From Bacillota bacterium (GTDB lineage Bacteria > Bacillota > Clostridia > Peptostreptococcales > Anaerovoracaceae), in the NCBI GenBank assembly GCA_017523605.1, contig JAFWVZ010000159.1, forward strand, positions 1 to 12,067: a DNA stretch of 12,067 nucleotides, read 5' to 3'. Each line of letters opens with the position of its first letter. The stretch's first letter is position 1. The notes beneath the pieces are model-generated. The model ran no database searches. It had not been told where the DNA came from and saw nothing but the letters and a program-made list of their open reading frames with translations. Shown here piece by piece: positions 1 to 6,353 of the stretch. The position numbers were made by a program, and so were the translations under genes.

Positions 1-80
1 ATCGCGTGGTCCATAGCCAGGACGGATCAGACCATACTCCAGTAAAATCGGTTTTAACGTTACATTCGGTTATAGCAGAA

Positions 81-107
81 GAGGCTCCTTGAGGGCCTCT
101 TTTTTTG
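81..107 (+). terminator. Rho-independent terminator of an upstream gene
   Basis: A GAGGC/GCCTC hairpin is followed directly by a run of eight T. It must end a + strand transcript entering from the left. The gene it serves is not identifiable. One frame is open from base 1 to a TAA at 43-45 (14 codons) and another from base 3 to a TGA at about 90-92, which falls inside the hairpin. The first is the more plausible gene end, but neither tail is recognisable. Confidence 0.75.
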
Positions 108-216
108 CTGCTGCAGACCGGATGCAGATAAACTATGGCGCTCCGATCCGGATGGCGCAGTGTAAAAGGCGAATGGCCCGGCGTGGAAAAAAGCAGAAAA
201 AAGAGTAAAATAGGAC

Positions 217-245
217 TTGCAAAGCCTTTTGCGGCATGCTATTAT
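217..245 (+). promoter_or_regulatory. Sigma-A type promoter for the HMA-ATPase operon, with a palindrome in the spacer
   Basis: The -35 TTGCAA (217-222) and -10 TATTAT (240-245) are separated by exactly 17 bp. Transcription should start near 252, giving a leader of only about 20 nt that carries AAAGGAGG (259-266) six bases before the ATG at 273. A dyad GCAAA-N4-TTTGC (219-232) overlaps the -35 and runs into the spacer. This position suits an operator for a metal-sensing regulator, but no regulator gene is in the window. Confidence 0.7.
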
Positions 246-272
246 ACTTCCTTATTTTAAAGGAGGTGCATC

Positions 273-491
273 ATGAGAAAGTCTTTTAAGGTAAACGGTA
301 TCGATTGCGCAAACTGCGCTGCAAAGCTGGAGCGCGGCATTGCTAAAATAAAGGGTGTTGAGTCCTGCGCCGTAGTGTTTGCAACGTCTAAACTAGTGCT
401 GGAGGCACCGGACGACAAGTTCGACGATGTGCTTAAGGAAGCAGTTGCGGTCACCAAGAAGCTGGAGCCGGACTGGGAGATAGTGCTGTAG
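273..491 (+). CDS. Stand-alone heavy-metal-associated (HMA) domain protein
   Basis: This 72-residue cytoplasmic protein is a single HMA/ferredoxin-like metal-binding domain. It presumably delivers a metal ion to, or senses metal for, the P-type ATPase encoded 52 bp downstream. The metal loop is GIDCANCA with Cys12 and Cys15. Asp11 just before the first Cys is typical of the Zn/Cd/Pb group (as in the ZntA N-terminal domain) rather than copper chaperones, which usually have Thr or His there. The stretch FATSKLVLEA matches the second beta-strand region of that group. The domain fills the whole protein, with no signal peptide or membrane helix. The start is set by a strong AAAGGAGG. In many relatives this domain is fused to the N-terminus of the ATPase. 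Family assignment is confident; the metal is inferred. Confidence 0.9.
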   Translation: MRKSFKVNGIDCANCAAKLERGIAKIKGVESCAVVFATSKLVLEAPDDKFDDVLKEAVAVTKKLEPDWEIVL

Positions 492-530
492 CATCGATGC
501 CGACGCGTCCAAAAGAGGCGGCCGCCGGCA

Positions 531-546
531 GGGAGAAAACAAATTG
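531..546 (+). promoter_or_regulatory. Ribosome binding site supporting a TTG start for the ATPase
   Basis: GGGAG (531-535) lies eight bases before TTG (544-546). The first in-frame ATG is 40 codons further in, inside the conserved FDENFLM block, so it cannot be the start. The frame is also open upstream to 484, but that stretch encodes a short polar sequence with no membrane helix. Confidence 0.6.
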
Positions 547-2313
547 AATCCTTATCTTAAACTTGCAATAGTAATAGTAATATATCTGGCGCTGGGCTGG
601 AAGGTCCTCCTTACCGCCGGCAGGAACATCATCCACGGAGAGATCTTCGACGAGAACTTCCTTATGACGGTAGCCACCATAGGCGCGCTCTGCGTTGGTG
701 AGTACGAAGAAGCCATTCTTGTAATGCTGCTCTACCGCGTGGGCGAGTTCCTGCAGGACAAGGCGGTGGACAAGTCCAGAAAGTCCATCTCGGACCTTAT
801 GGACATACGACCGGACTACGCCAACATAGAGCAGAACGGCGAATGGATAAAGACAGATCCCGCCTCAGTAGCCGTAGGCACAACAATATTCGTTAAGCCC
901 GGCGAGAGGATCCCCCTGGACGGCGTGGTGCTTGAGGGCAACTCGCGTGTGGACACCGCGGCTCTTACCGGAGAGTCCCTGCCTGTGGATGTAAGCGAAG
1001 GCTCCGAGGTCCACAGCGGAACCATAAATCTGGACGGCGTGCTGAGGATCCGTACCACTGCGACGTCGGAGGATTCCACGGCTTCCAGGATACTGGACCT
1101 TGTGGAGAACGCTGCTGCCAGCAGGGCAAATTCCGAGAAATTCATAACCAAATTCGCAAGATACTACACCCCGATAGTCTGCAGCCTGGCGGTGCTTCTG
1201 GCGGTCATCCCGCCGCTGCTGTTCCACGGCGTCTGGGCGGACTGGATACACAGGGCGCTGTCGTTCCTGGTAGTGTCCTGCCCCTGCGCGCTTGTCATCT
1301 CCATCCCGCTGGGGTTCTTCGGAGGCATAGGCGGCGCGTCGGCAAAGGGCATACTTATTAGGGGCGGCAACTATCTGGAGGCGCTGTCCAAGGCGGACGC
1401 CATAGCATTCGACAAGACAGGCACGCTTACAAAGGGCGTGTTCAAGGTGGTGGCGGTGCACCCGGAGGGCATAAGCGAGGCGGAGCTTCTGGAGCTTGCC
1501 ACGCTGGCCGAGAGCTTCAGCAACCATCCGATATCAAGGTCCCTGGCGGACGAATACGGAAAGCACGTAGACAAAGCCAGAGTACACGACGCAAAGGAAA
1601 CGCTTGGCCTTGGCATAACTTCCGTGGTGGACGGCAGGACGGTATCCTGCGGAAGCCGCAAATACATGGAAACTCTGGGTCTGGAGTACGAGGACTGCGA
1701 GGTCCCGGGTTCCAACGTGCATGTAGCTGTGGACGGAGTTTACGCGGGCCACATAGTAATATCCGACGAGATAAAGGACGAAGCCGCGCAGGCCCTTAAG
1801 GAGCTTAAGGAGTTGGGCGTCGGTCGTCTGGCGCTTCTTACCGGAGACAAGGAAGCAATGGCTAAGTCCGTTGCCGAGGAGCTTACGGACCTTACCGAGT
1901 ACCACGCGGAGCTGCTGCCTCAGGACAAGGTGGAGATCACCAAGGGACTGATGAAAGAGCTGCCGGCCGGCAGAAAAATGGCCTTCGTGGGCGACGGAAT
2001 AAACGATGCTCCTGTGCTTACCGTTGCGGACGTAGGCATAGCCATGGGCGGCATGGGATCGGCTGCGGCTGTGGAGGCTGCGGACATAGTGCTTATGAAC
2101 GACAAGCCTACGGACATTTCTCTGGCAGTACGCATAGCCCGCAAGACCATGGGAATAATAAAGCAGAACATCATCTTCTCCATAGGAGTAAAGATCGTGG
2201 TGCTTATACTTGCGGCTTTCGGAATAAGCAGCATGATCCTTGCCAGCTTCGCGGACACCGGCGTGTGTCTGCTGGCCATCCTCAACTCCATGAGGGCGCT
2301 TAGAATAAAGTGA
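544..2313 (+). CDS. P1B-type ATPase, Zn/Cd/Pb export class, without N-terminal HMA domain
   Basis: This 589-residue membrane pump should export soft divalent metals at the cost of ATP. All catalytic motifs are visible: actuator TGES (142-145), the CPC metal motif in the membrane (Cys246-Pro247-Cys248), phosphorylation motif DKTGTLT (Asp290), the P1B-specific HP dipeptide (His328), a TGDK hinge and GDGINDAP (Asp484, Asp488). The last two helices carry Lys550 (GVK) and Asp571 (ADTG), the pair typical of ZntA/CadA-type pumps and absent from copper pumps. The protein begins with the helix that looks like the second one (MB) of the family (YLALGWKVLLTAGRNI), so helix MA seems to be missing along with the HMA domain. 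It follows the HMA gene in one operon. Codon use matches the neighbours. The start is TTG. Class assignment is confident; the exact metal is not decided by sequence. Confidence 0.93.
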   Translation: MNPYLKLAIVIVIYLALGWKVLLTAGRNIIHGEIFDENFLMTVATIGALCVGEYEEAILVMLLYRVGEFLQDKAVDKSRKSISDLMDIRPDYANIEQNGEWIKTDPASVAVGTTIFVKPGERIPLDGVVLEGNSRVDTAALTGESLPVDVSEGSEVHSGTINLDGVLRIRTTATSEDSTASRILDLVENAAASRANSEKFITKFARYYTPIVCSLAVLLAVIPPLLFHGVWADWIHRALSFLVVSCPCALVISIPLGFFGGIGGASAKGILIRGGNYLEALSKADAIAFDKTGTLTKGVFKVVAVHPEGISEAELLELATLAESFSNHPISRSLADEYGKHVDKARVHDAKETLGLGITSVVDGRTVSCGSRKYMETLGLEYEDCEVPGSNVHVAVDGVYAGHIVISDEIKDEAAQALKELKELGVGRLALLTGDKEAMAKSVAEELTDLTEYHAELLPQDKVEITKGLMKELPAGRKMAFVGDGINDAPVLTVADVGIAMGGMGSAAAVEAADIVLMNDKPTDISLAVRIARKTMGIIKQNIIFSIGVKIVVLILAAFGISSMILASFADTGVCLLAILNSMRALRIK

Positions 2314-2320
2314 TGCATTG

Positions 2321-2364
2321 AACGGTCCCCGCGACATACCGGTCACGCAGGGACTGTTTTCTTC
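2321..2364 (+). terminator. Rho-independent terminator after the ATPase gene
   Basis: The arms AACGGTCCC (2321-2329) and GGGACTGTT (2350-2358) pair over nine positions with one G-T wobble. After a C/A mismatch a further GCG/CGC pairs. The 3' arm runs into TTTTCTTCT. It starts seven bases after the ATPase stop codon and closes the metal operon. Confidence 0.75.
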
Positions 2365-2399
2365 TATGATCGGGCATTGGGATCCGTAGGGAGACAGAG

Positions 2400-2831
2400 A
2401 TGAAGAAGAAAAGAAGACCTTTACTGAAGATTCTCGTGTTCATCGTCCTTGCAGCATGCGTCTGTTATGGTTTTTACTATTTCGTTCCCCGCAAGGTCAT
2501 CACGGCAGACAAGATACATACGATCGTTGTAACGGATTCCGGTACAGGTAATTCGAAAGCTGACTTTTCCGAAGAAGAGATACAGCAGTTGAAAAGCATT
2601 CTGTCCGGCCGCAGGATAAAAGGCGAGCCGTATTCGGATTATTTATATAGTAAAGATTCCATAATGATCATGATCGAGTGCGGTCACGATAATAAGGTGA
2701 TCGATATCATGGAGATACTGATAGACGGGGATGAATGCTGGGTGACGAAAACGGGAGATCCGGGAAAATGGCAGGGATACAGGATCCCCGGGCTCTCGGA
2801 GAAGGTGAGAGCCTTGCTATGGGAAAAATGA
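2400..2831 (+). CDS. Small membrane-anchored protein of unknown function
   Basis: I do not recognise this 143-residue protein. It opens with a strongly basic segment (KKKRR, 2-6) and a hydrophobic helix of about residues 8-28, followed by a polar domain of about 110 residues that should lie outside the membrane. LAAC at residues 17-20 fits a lipobox. But the residues after Cys20 stay hydrophobic (VCYGFYYFV), so an uncleaved N-terminal anchor is as likely as a lipoprotein. The outer domain has alternating charged and hydrophobic stretches and a late Trp-rich part (CWVTKTGDPGKWQGYRIPG) that suggests beta-strands. GGGAG lies about six bases before the ATG. The gene sits alone between two terminators with no obvious partner, so no function is proposed. 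Confidence 0.75.
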   Translation: MKKKRRPLLKILVFIVLAACVCYGFYYFVPRKVITADKIHTIVVTDSGTGNSKADFSEEEIQQLKSILSGRRIKGEPYSDYLYSKDSIMIMIECGHDNKVIDIMEILIDGDECWVTKTGDPGKWQGYRIPGLSEKVRALLWEK

Positions 2832-2891
2832 ACGGATCCTGATTCAAAAGAATAGACCGACACGTCAAAGCATTAGGAACCGGATAAATAG

Positions 2892-2925
2892 AAACGGCAG
2901 GTCCTTAGACCTGCCGTTTTCTTTG
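2892..2925. terminator. Strong bidirectional terminator between convergent genes
   Basis: A perfect 12-bp stem (2892-2903 with 2908-2919, core ACGGCAGGTC) closes a CTTA tetraloop and is followed by TTTTCTTT. The AAA at the 5' foot gives a short U-tract on the other strand. It can therefore stop both the + strand gene ending at 2831 and the minus-strand operon ending at 2990. Confidence 0.9.
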
Positions 2926-2945
2926 CAGCATCATTTTGTTTTATA

Positions 2946-2972
2946 AGCCGGCAGAACAGCGTCTTACCGGCT
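2946..2972 (-). terminator. Weak hairpin after the activase gene
   Basis: AGCCGG (2946-2951) and CCGGCT (2967-2972) can form a six-pair stem with a 15-base loop, 17 bases beyond the stop of the minus-strand activase gene. There is no proper U-tract, so the bidirectional hairpin at 2892-2925 is the better terminator. This one may only stabilise the mRNA end. Confidence 0.3.
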
Positions 2973-2989
2973 GTGATCATCTATGCTTG

Positions 2990-3711
2990 CTACACTCCGC
3001 GCAGCTGGGCGCCGGGAACGTATTCTCTGGCCACGGCCAGCATCTCTTCCAGCTCTGCCTTGCTGCAGGATGTGAAGCCGCCCTGCAGTATGTCGCCGGA
3101 ATCCGTAAAGTTCTGGAGGAAGTACTTTTCCTCGCCTTCCAGCTCCTGCGCCATCTTGCGTACGTCCTCCAATGTGTGCAGTTCTTTTACTATGGTGGTG
3201 CGGTACTCGTGCTCCACGCCGCTTTGCTTTATGAACTTCATGGAGAGCAGTGTGTTTTCGTAGAGGATCGCTGCGGTGGTCTCGGGAACGCCTGCAGTTA
3301 AGCCGTACTTTTCGCGGCAGTTCTTAAAGTCCATGGCAACGTAGTCCACTATGCCCGCGGACAGCAGCGCCCTTAAACGCTCCGGGTTGGTGCCGTTGGT
3401 GTCCAGCTTTACGGCGTAGCCTATGTCCTTTACTTCCTTAAGAAAGTCCATTATTCCTGGCTGCATAAGGGGTTCGCCGCCGGTTACGGCAAGGCCGGTA
3501 AGCCTTCCCTTGCGGTCCTTTAAAAAGTCCAGCACGTCCTGCGGGTCTATAAGGCCGTTCTCGGAAAGGGACTTCTTAAGTTCGTCCGGATCTACCAGCG
3601 AAGCGTTGTGGCAGACGGGCAGCGAAGGTTGCAGCCCGGTGTGAATATGGTTGCGGCGCAGCGGCCGGGGTAGTCTAAAAGTGTTAGTTTCTGAATGCCT
3701 GCTATGTTCAT
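2990..3711 (-). pseudogene. nrdG: NrdG-type glycyl radical activase (radical SAM), frameshifted by one missing base
   Basis: This is an anaerobic ribonucleotide reductase activating protein of the clostridial type. It uses a 4Fe-4S cluster and S-adenosylmethionine to place the glycyl radical on NrdD. From the ATG at 3711-3709 the frame reads MNIAGIQKLTLLDYPG and then FTPGCNLRC, the classic N-terminus, but after CNLRCP it shifts and meets a stop within a few codons. Everything after the shift is in the -1 frame (CHNASLV, TGGEPLMQ, LDTNG, DYVAMDFK) and continues intact to the stop at 2990. The 722 bases plus one give exactly 241 codons, so a single base is missing near 3615. The missing base lies between the second and third cluster cysteines (expected Cys27, Cys31, Cys34), where relatives read CPFC. 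The gene abuts the MFS stop (TAA then ATG). Either it is a true inactivation or a sequencing/assembly error; the intact remainder favours error or a very recent event. Confidence 0.85.
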
Positions 3712-4959
3712 TTATTGTTCTTCTTCCTTTGGAGCATCTTTGTGGATGTTCTTTACTTTTCCTGTTGTATAGATCACCAGCGCAACGGCTATCACGAGCA
3801 CTATCACCACCAGATAATACATAGTGGAGTAAGCGCCGACTTTTATCTGATCCGAAGCGTATTCCAGCCCTTCGGGGCATTTCTTAAGTATAAGAGAGTC
3901 TATCAGGGCGCCCGCTATGGAGGGTCCTATGGACTGTCCCAGATCCTGTCCAAGGTACATGGTGTTGCTTGCAACTCCGCGTCTGTCGGAGGGGACGGAG
4001 GTCATGCAGAGCGCCTGCATGTTGGGCAGAGTAAGGCCGTAGCCAAGAGCGCTGAATATGGCCGCCGCTATGAATCCGGGCAGAGTCCTGGAGGCTCCGA
4101 ACAGCACGAAGGTCCCCATGAAGCATATCAGCGAGGCGACTACTACCTTGCGGTATCCCAGCCTGTCCGCAAGACCGCTGGTGGAGAAACGCAGCACCAG
4201 CATGGCTATGGCGTAGACCGTAAAGTACAGGCCTATGTTGTCTATGCTCAGAAGCTCGCCGTAGATGGCCAGAAAGCTTGGAATGCAGGAGTACGCCATT
4301 ACTATGAACAGCATGGTTATCGCGATGGGGATGGCACGCTTTTCTACTATGGTGTCCAGGCGGATCTGGTATCTGTCGCTGGTCCTGGGGTTGCTGTCCA
4401 CGAAGAACGCTATCACCAGGCAGATCAGCAGCGATACGAAGCATATCGCGAAGGTGTTCTTGTAGCCTATGGACTTGCTGAGAGAAAGACCTATGCTGGG
4501 CCCCAGCGCCTGTCCGAACGCCTGCCCCAGAGAGAACAGACCCACGCCTTTGGCGAACTTGTCCTCCGGCAGGTTGTCGCAGGCCATGTTTAGCGACAGC
4601 GGCGCGGCCATGCCTATGCCTATGCCGTGGAAGAACCTGCCGCCGATTATCCAGTTTACGTTAGGCGCAAAGTAGTAGATGACGTAGGCGCTCATAAGCA
4701 GCACGCAGGATATCAGGTACAGGTGCTTTTTCTTTACGCACAGGAACAAGGGGCTGGTGAAAGGCTTGGAGAGCAGGGCGGACATTGCGAACGCTCCGCT
4801 TACTATGCCCACGATCGTGGAAGTTGCGCCCAGGCTGTACGCGTATTTTGGCACCAGCGTGGTTATGGTCTGCTGGCCCATGTGCATGAACACGTTGGCT
4901 ATGAAGATCAGTATGAAGCCTTTGTTCCAGACTTTGGTGGGGTTGAGCGTTCTTTCCAT
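3712..4959 (-). CDS. MFS family transporter, 12 transmembrane helices
   Basis: This 415-residue inner-membrane protein belongs to the major facilitator superfamily. About twelve hydrophobic helices are visible, in two halves split by a polar loop (VDSNPRTSDRYQIRLDTIVEKR). The second half carries the motif-A-like loop SGLADRLGYRKVV. GRFFHGIGIG and GQAFGQALGPSIG resemble helix 4-5 motifs of drug and small-solute exporters, and GQDLGQSIGPSIAGAL repeats that pattern in the second half. The C-terminus is a short charged tail (KDAPKEEEQ). The start is the Met followed by ERTLNPTKVW, set by AAAGGAG six bases upstream. The same frame stays open to 5130, but that extension runs into a palindrome and has no RBS. 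The stop codon touches the start of the activase gene, so the two are cotranscribed. Substrate unknown; an efflux role is the usual guess for this group. Confidence 0.9.
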   Translation of the reverse strand: MERTLNPTKVWNKGFILIFIANVFMHMGQQTITTLVPKYAYSLGATSTIVGIVSGAFAMSALLSKPFTSPLFLCVKKKHLYLISCVLLMSAYVIYYFAPNVNWIIGGRFFHGIGIGMAAPLSLNMACDNLPEDKFAKGVGLFSLGQAFGQALGPSIGLSLSKSIGYKNTFAICFVSLLICLVIAFFVDSNPRTSDRYQIRLDTIVEKRAIPIAITMLFIVMAYSCIPSFLAIYGELLSIDNIGLYFTVYAIAMLVLRFSTSGLADRLGYRKVVVASLICFMGTFVLFGASRTLPGFIAAAIFSALGYGLTLPNMQALCMTSVPSDRRGVASNTMYLGQDLGQSIGPSIAGALIDSLILKKCPEGLEYASDQIKVGAYSTMYYLVVIVLVIAVALVIYTTGKVKNIHKDAPKEEEQ

Positions 4960-4965
4960 GACCTG

Positions 4966-4972
4966 CTCCTTT
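4966..4972 (-). promoter_or_regulatory. Ribosome binding site fixing the MFS start
   Basis: On the minus strand AAAGGAG stands six bases before the ATG at 4959. This sets the start 57 codons downstream of the longest possible open frame. Confidence 0.85.
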
Positions 4973-4990
4973 CTCTGACAAGTACCTTTT

Positions 4991-5020
4991 ATTATACTAT
5001 AATCCGCGCGCAGTTTGTAA
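4991..5020 (-). promoter_or_regulatory. Promoter of the MFS-activase operon
   Basis: On the minus strand the -35 TTACAA (5020-5015) and a perfect -10 TATAAT (4996-4991) are 18 bp apart. Transcription should begin about 25 bases before the start codon. The spacer contains a GCGCGCG run. Confidence 0.65.
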
Positions 5021-5044
5021 TATCTCTTTGTGATTTTATGAGGT

Positions 5045-5148
5045 TGCCCCGCGCCCCGGCAGTGCGGCAGACGTCTCAGTTCTCGGAGCCTGCGCTGCTG
5101 ACTGATCTTCGAAAAAGACGTCTGCCGCACTGTCCGGGGCGCGGGGCA
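5045..5148. repeat. GC-rich 104-bp near-perfect inverted repeat between divergent promoters
   Basis: The left arm (5045-5076) and right arm (5116-5148) are reverse complements over 32-33 bases, with a single extra base as the only difference. Both arms contain GCCCCGCGCCCCGG and AGTGCGGCAGACGTCT, or their complements. The 39-base centre carries a smaller CAGT/ACTG pair. The element is far more GC-rich than its flanks and lies between the promoters of the MFS operon and the hydrolase gene. No U-tract follows either arm, and no clear target-site duplication or open frame is seen. It could be a small palindromic mobile element of MITE or REP type, a cruciform-forming regulatory element, or a very short invertible segment. 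Confidence 0.9.
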
Positions 5149-5186
5149 GCATACGATATTATTAAGAGGTAAACAGACAGCCTATA

Positions 5187-5195
5187 TGATATAAT
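5187..5195 (+). promoter_or_regulatory. Extended -10 promoter of the hydrolase gene
   Basis: TGATATAAT is a perfect -10 (5190-5195) with an upstream TGn extension. No good -35 stands at the right distance, as is common with extended -10 promoters. The leader of about 75 nt can form small hairpins, for example GACCGC (5221 region) with GCGGTC (5243-5248), but it matches no riboswitch I know. Confidence 0.6.
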
Positions 5196-5274
5196 TAAAT
5201 AAAAAGCGGCAGTCTCGTAAGACCGCAAAACAGCAAGACTCTGCGGTCCGCGACGGCGCGTAAGGAGGCGGCTC

Positions 5275-6225
5275 ATGATAAGCGAAAAGATAATAGTCGG
5301 AGAAGGCACTGAATACCCGCTGAACGGACTTCTTACTTTGCCGGATGCGGCTGCGCGCAGCGGCTCCGCAGACACGTCGGAAAAATTCCCGGCAGCGGTG
5401 TTCGTGCACGGCTCCGGACCCAGCAACATGGACGAGAAGATATATGATAACAAACCTTTTAAAGACCTTGCGGAAGGTCTTGCGGAGCGGGGCATAGCGT
5501 CGCTGCGCTACGACAAAAGGACCTTCGTCCACGGCCGGAAGATGGCAAAAGATCCTGCCGGCATAACAGTAAGAGAAGAGACCGTAGAGGACGCGGTCCT
5601 TGCAGCGGACCTTCTTCGCAAAGACCCGCGCATAGACCCGGAAAAGGTGTTCATAGTCGGCCACAGCATGGGCGCCATGCTTGCTCCCAGGATAGACGCG
5701 GAGGGCGGCAATTTCCGCGGTCTCGTAATGCTGGCGGCAACGCCTTTCCGTCTGGAGGAAGTGGTCGTAAGACAGCTGTCGCAGGCAGGCAGTAAAGGCG
5801 GACTTATGGGCGCCATAGTCAAGCTGGAAGACAAGATCTTCAGCAAGAAGTTCGACGGTCTCTACGAAATGTCCGACGAGGAAGCGAAAAAGCGCAAGTT
5901 CGCAGGCAGCACCACGCTCTACTATTTCAAGGAGATGGGCGGTAAGACCGCGGTCGATTACCTTAAGGAGACCGGCAAGCCTGCGCTGATGCTGCAAGGC
6001 GGAATGGACTCCCAGGTGCTTCCGGAGGAGGACTACAAGCTGCTGAAACAGCAGCTGGCGGACAGACCCGGCACCGAGTTCCGTTTCTACGAGAAACTCA
6101 ATCACATGTTCATGCCAGGCATATACAACGACATACTCAAGGCTTCCAAGGAATACAAGGTGCCGCAGCATGTGGCCCCGGAGGTGATCGAGGACATCGC
6201 TGCGTTCATAAAGAAGAACTGTTAG
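5275..6225 (+). CDS. Alpha/beta hydrolase, dienelactone hydrolase/acyl-esterase type
   Basis: This 316-residue soluble protein has the alpha/beta hydrolase layout. The oxyanion-hole strand ends in HGSGP (45-49) and the nucleophile elbow is GHSMG with Ser131. Asp245 follows a beta-strand (LMLQGGMDSQV), and His277 is in LNHMFMPG, completing the catalytic triad. An insert of about 60 residues between the Ser and Asp strands (QLSQAGSKGG to YFKEMGG) forms a helical lid. It should hydrolyse an ester or amide bond in a small molecule or short peptide. The substrate cannot be read from the sequence. There is no signal peptide, so it acts in the cytoplasm. Related clostridial proteins often carry an extra N-terminal domain that is absent here. 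AAGGAGG fixes the ATG. It is monocistronic from its own extended -10 promoter and divergent from the MFS operon. Confidence 0.9.
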   Translation: MISEKIIVGEGTEYPLNGLLTLPDAAARSGSADTSEKFPAAVFVHGSGPSNMDEKIYDNKPFKDLAEGLAERGIASLRYDKRTFVHGRKMAKDPAGITVREETVEDAVLAADLLRKDPRIDPEKVFIVGHSMGAMLAPRIDAEGGNFRGLVMLAATPFRLEEVVVRQLSQAGSKGGLMGAIVKLEDKIFSKKFDGLYEMSDEEAKKRKFAGSTTLYYFKEMGGKTAVDYLKETGKPALMLQGGMDSQVLPEEDYKLLKQQLADRPGTEFRFYEKLNHMFMPGIYNDILKASKEYKVPQHVAPEVIEDIAAFIKKNC

Positions 6226-6353
6226 CGGCGGATCGGTCAGTTTCGGCAGAGGGCATAAGATAAGACTGTTGTTCTTTTAAGTCGGAAAAGTATCGACGAC
6301 CATTTAGAATTCAACTGGAAATCTGAAGGGTTCGGAACATAGGAGAAATCAAA

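Noticed and set aside
1..92. Possible C-terminal end of an upstream gene
   Set aside because: Two frames are open from the edge (to 45 and to about 92), but both tails are too short to recognise. Only the terminator at 81-107 supports an upstream transcript.
108..216. Short direct repeats (CCGGATG, ATGGCGC) upstream of the HMA operon promoter
   Set aside because: They are two copies each, short and without even spacing, so not convincing as binding sites.
3712..3880. N-terminal extension of the activase frame into the MFS gene
   Set aside because: This frame is open only by chance. The real N-terminus (MNIAGIQKLTLLDYPG) is in the shifted frame from 3711, and the extension overlaps MFS coding sequence.
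3715..4593. Plus-strand open frame of 292 codons across the MFS gene
   Set aside because: It is rich in Tyr, His and Gly with no hydrophobic pattern or family resemblance; a shadow of the minus-strand transporter.
4960..5130. 57-codon N-terminal extension of the MFS protein
   Set aside because: It is translated palindrome and promoter DNA. A strong RBS and the normal family start are at 4959.
5196..5274. Possible riboswitch or attenuator in the hydrolase leader
   Set aside because: Only short, competing hairpins are present. There is no conserved riboswitch core, no terminator U-tract and no leader peptide.
5182..6171. Minus-strand open frame of 329 codons over the hydrolase gene
   Set aside because: The plus strand has the complete catalytic triad and an AAGGAGG site; the antisense frame has neither homology nor signals.
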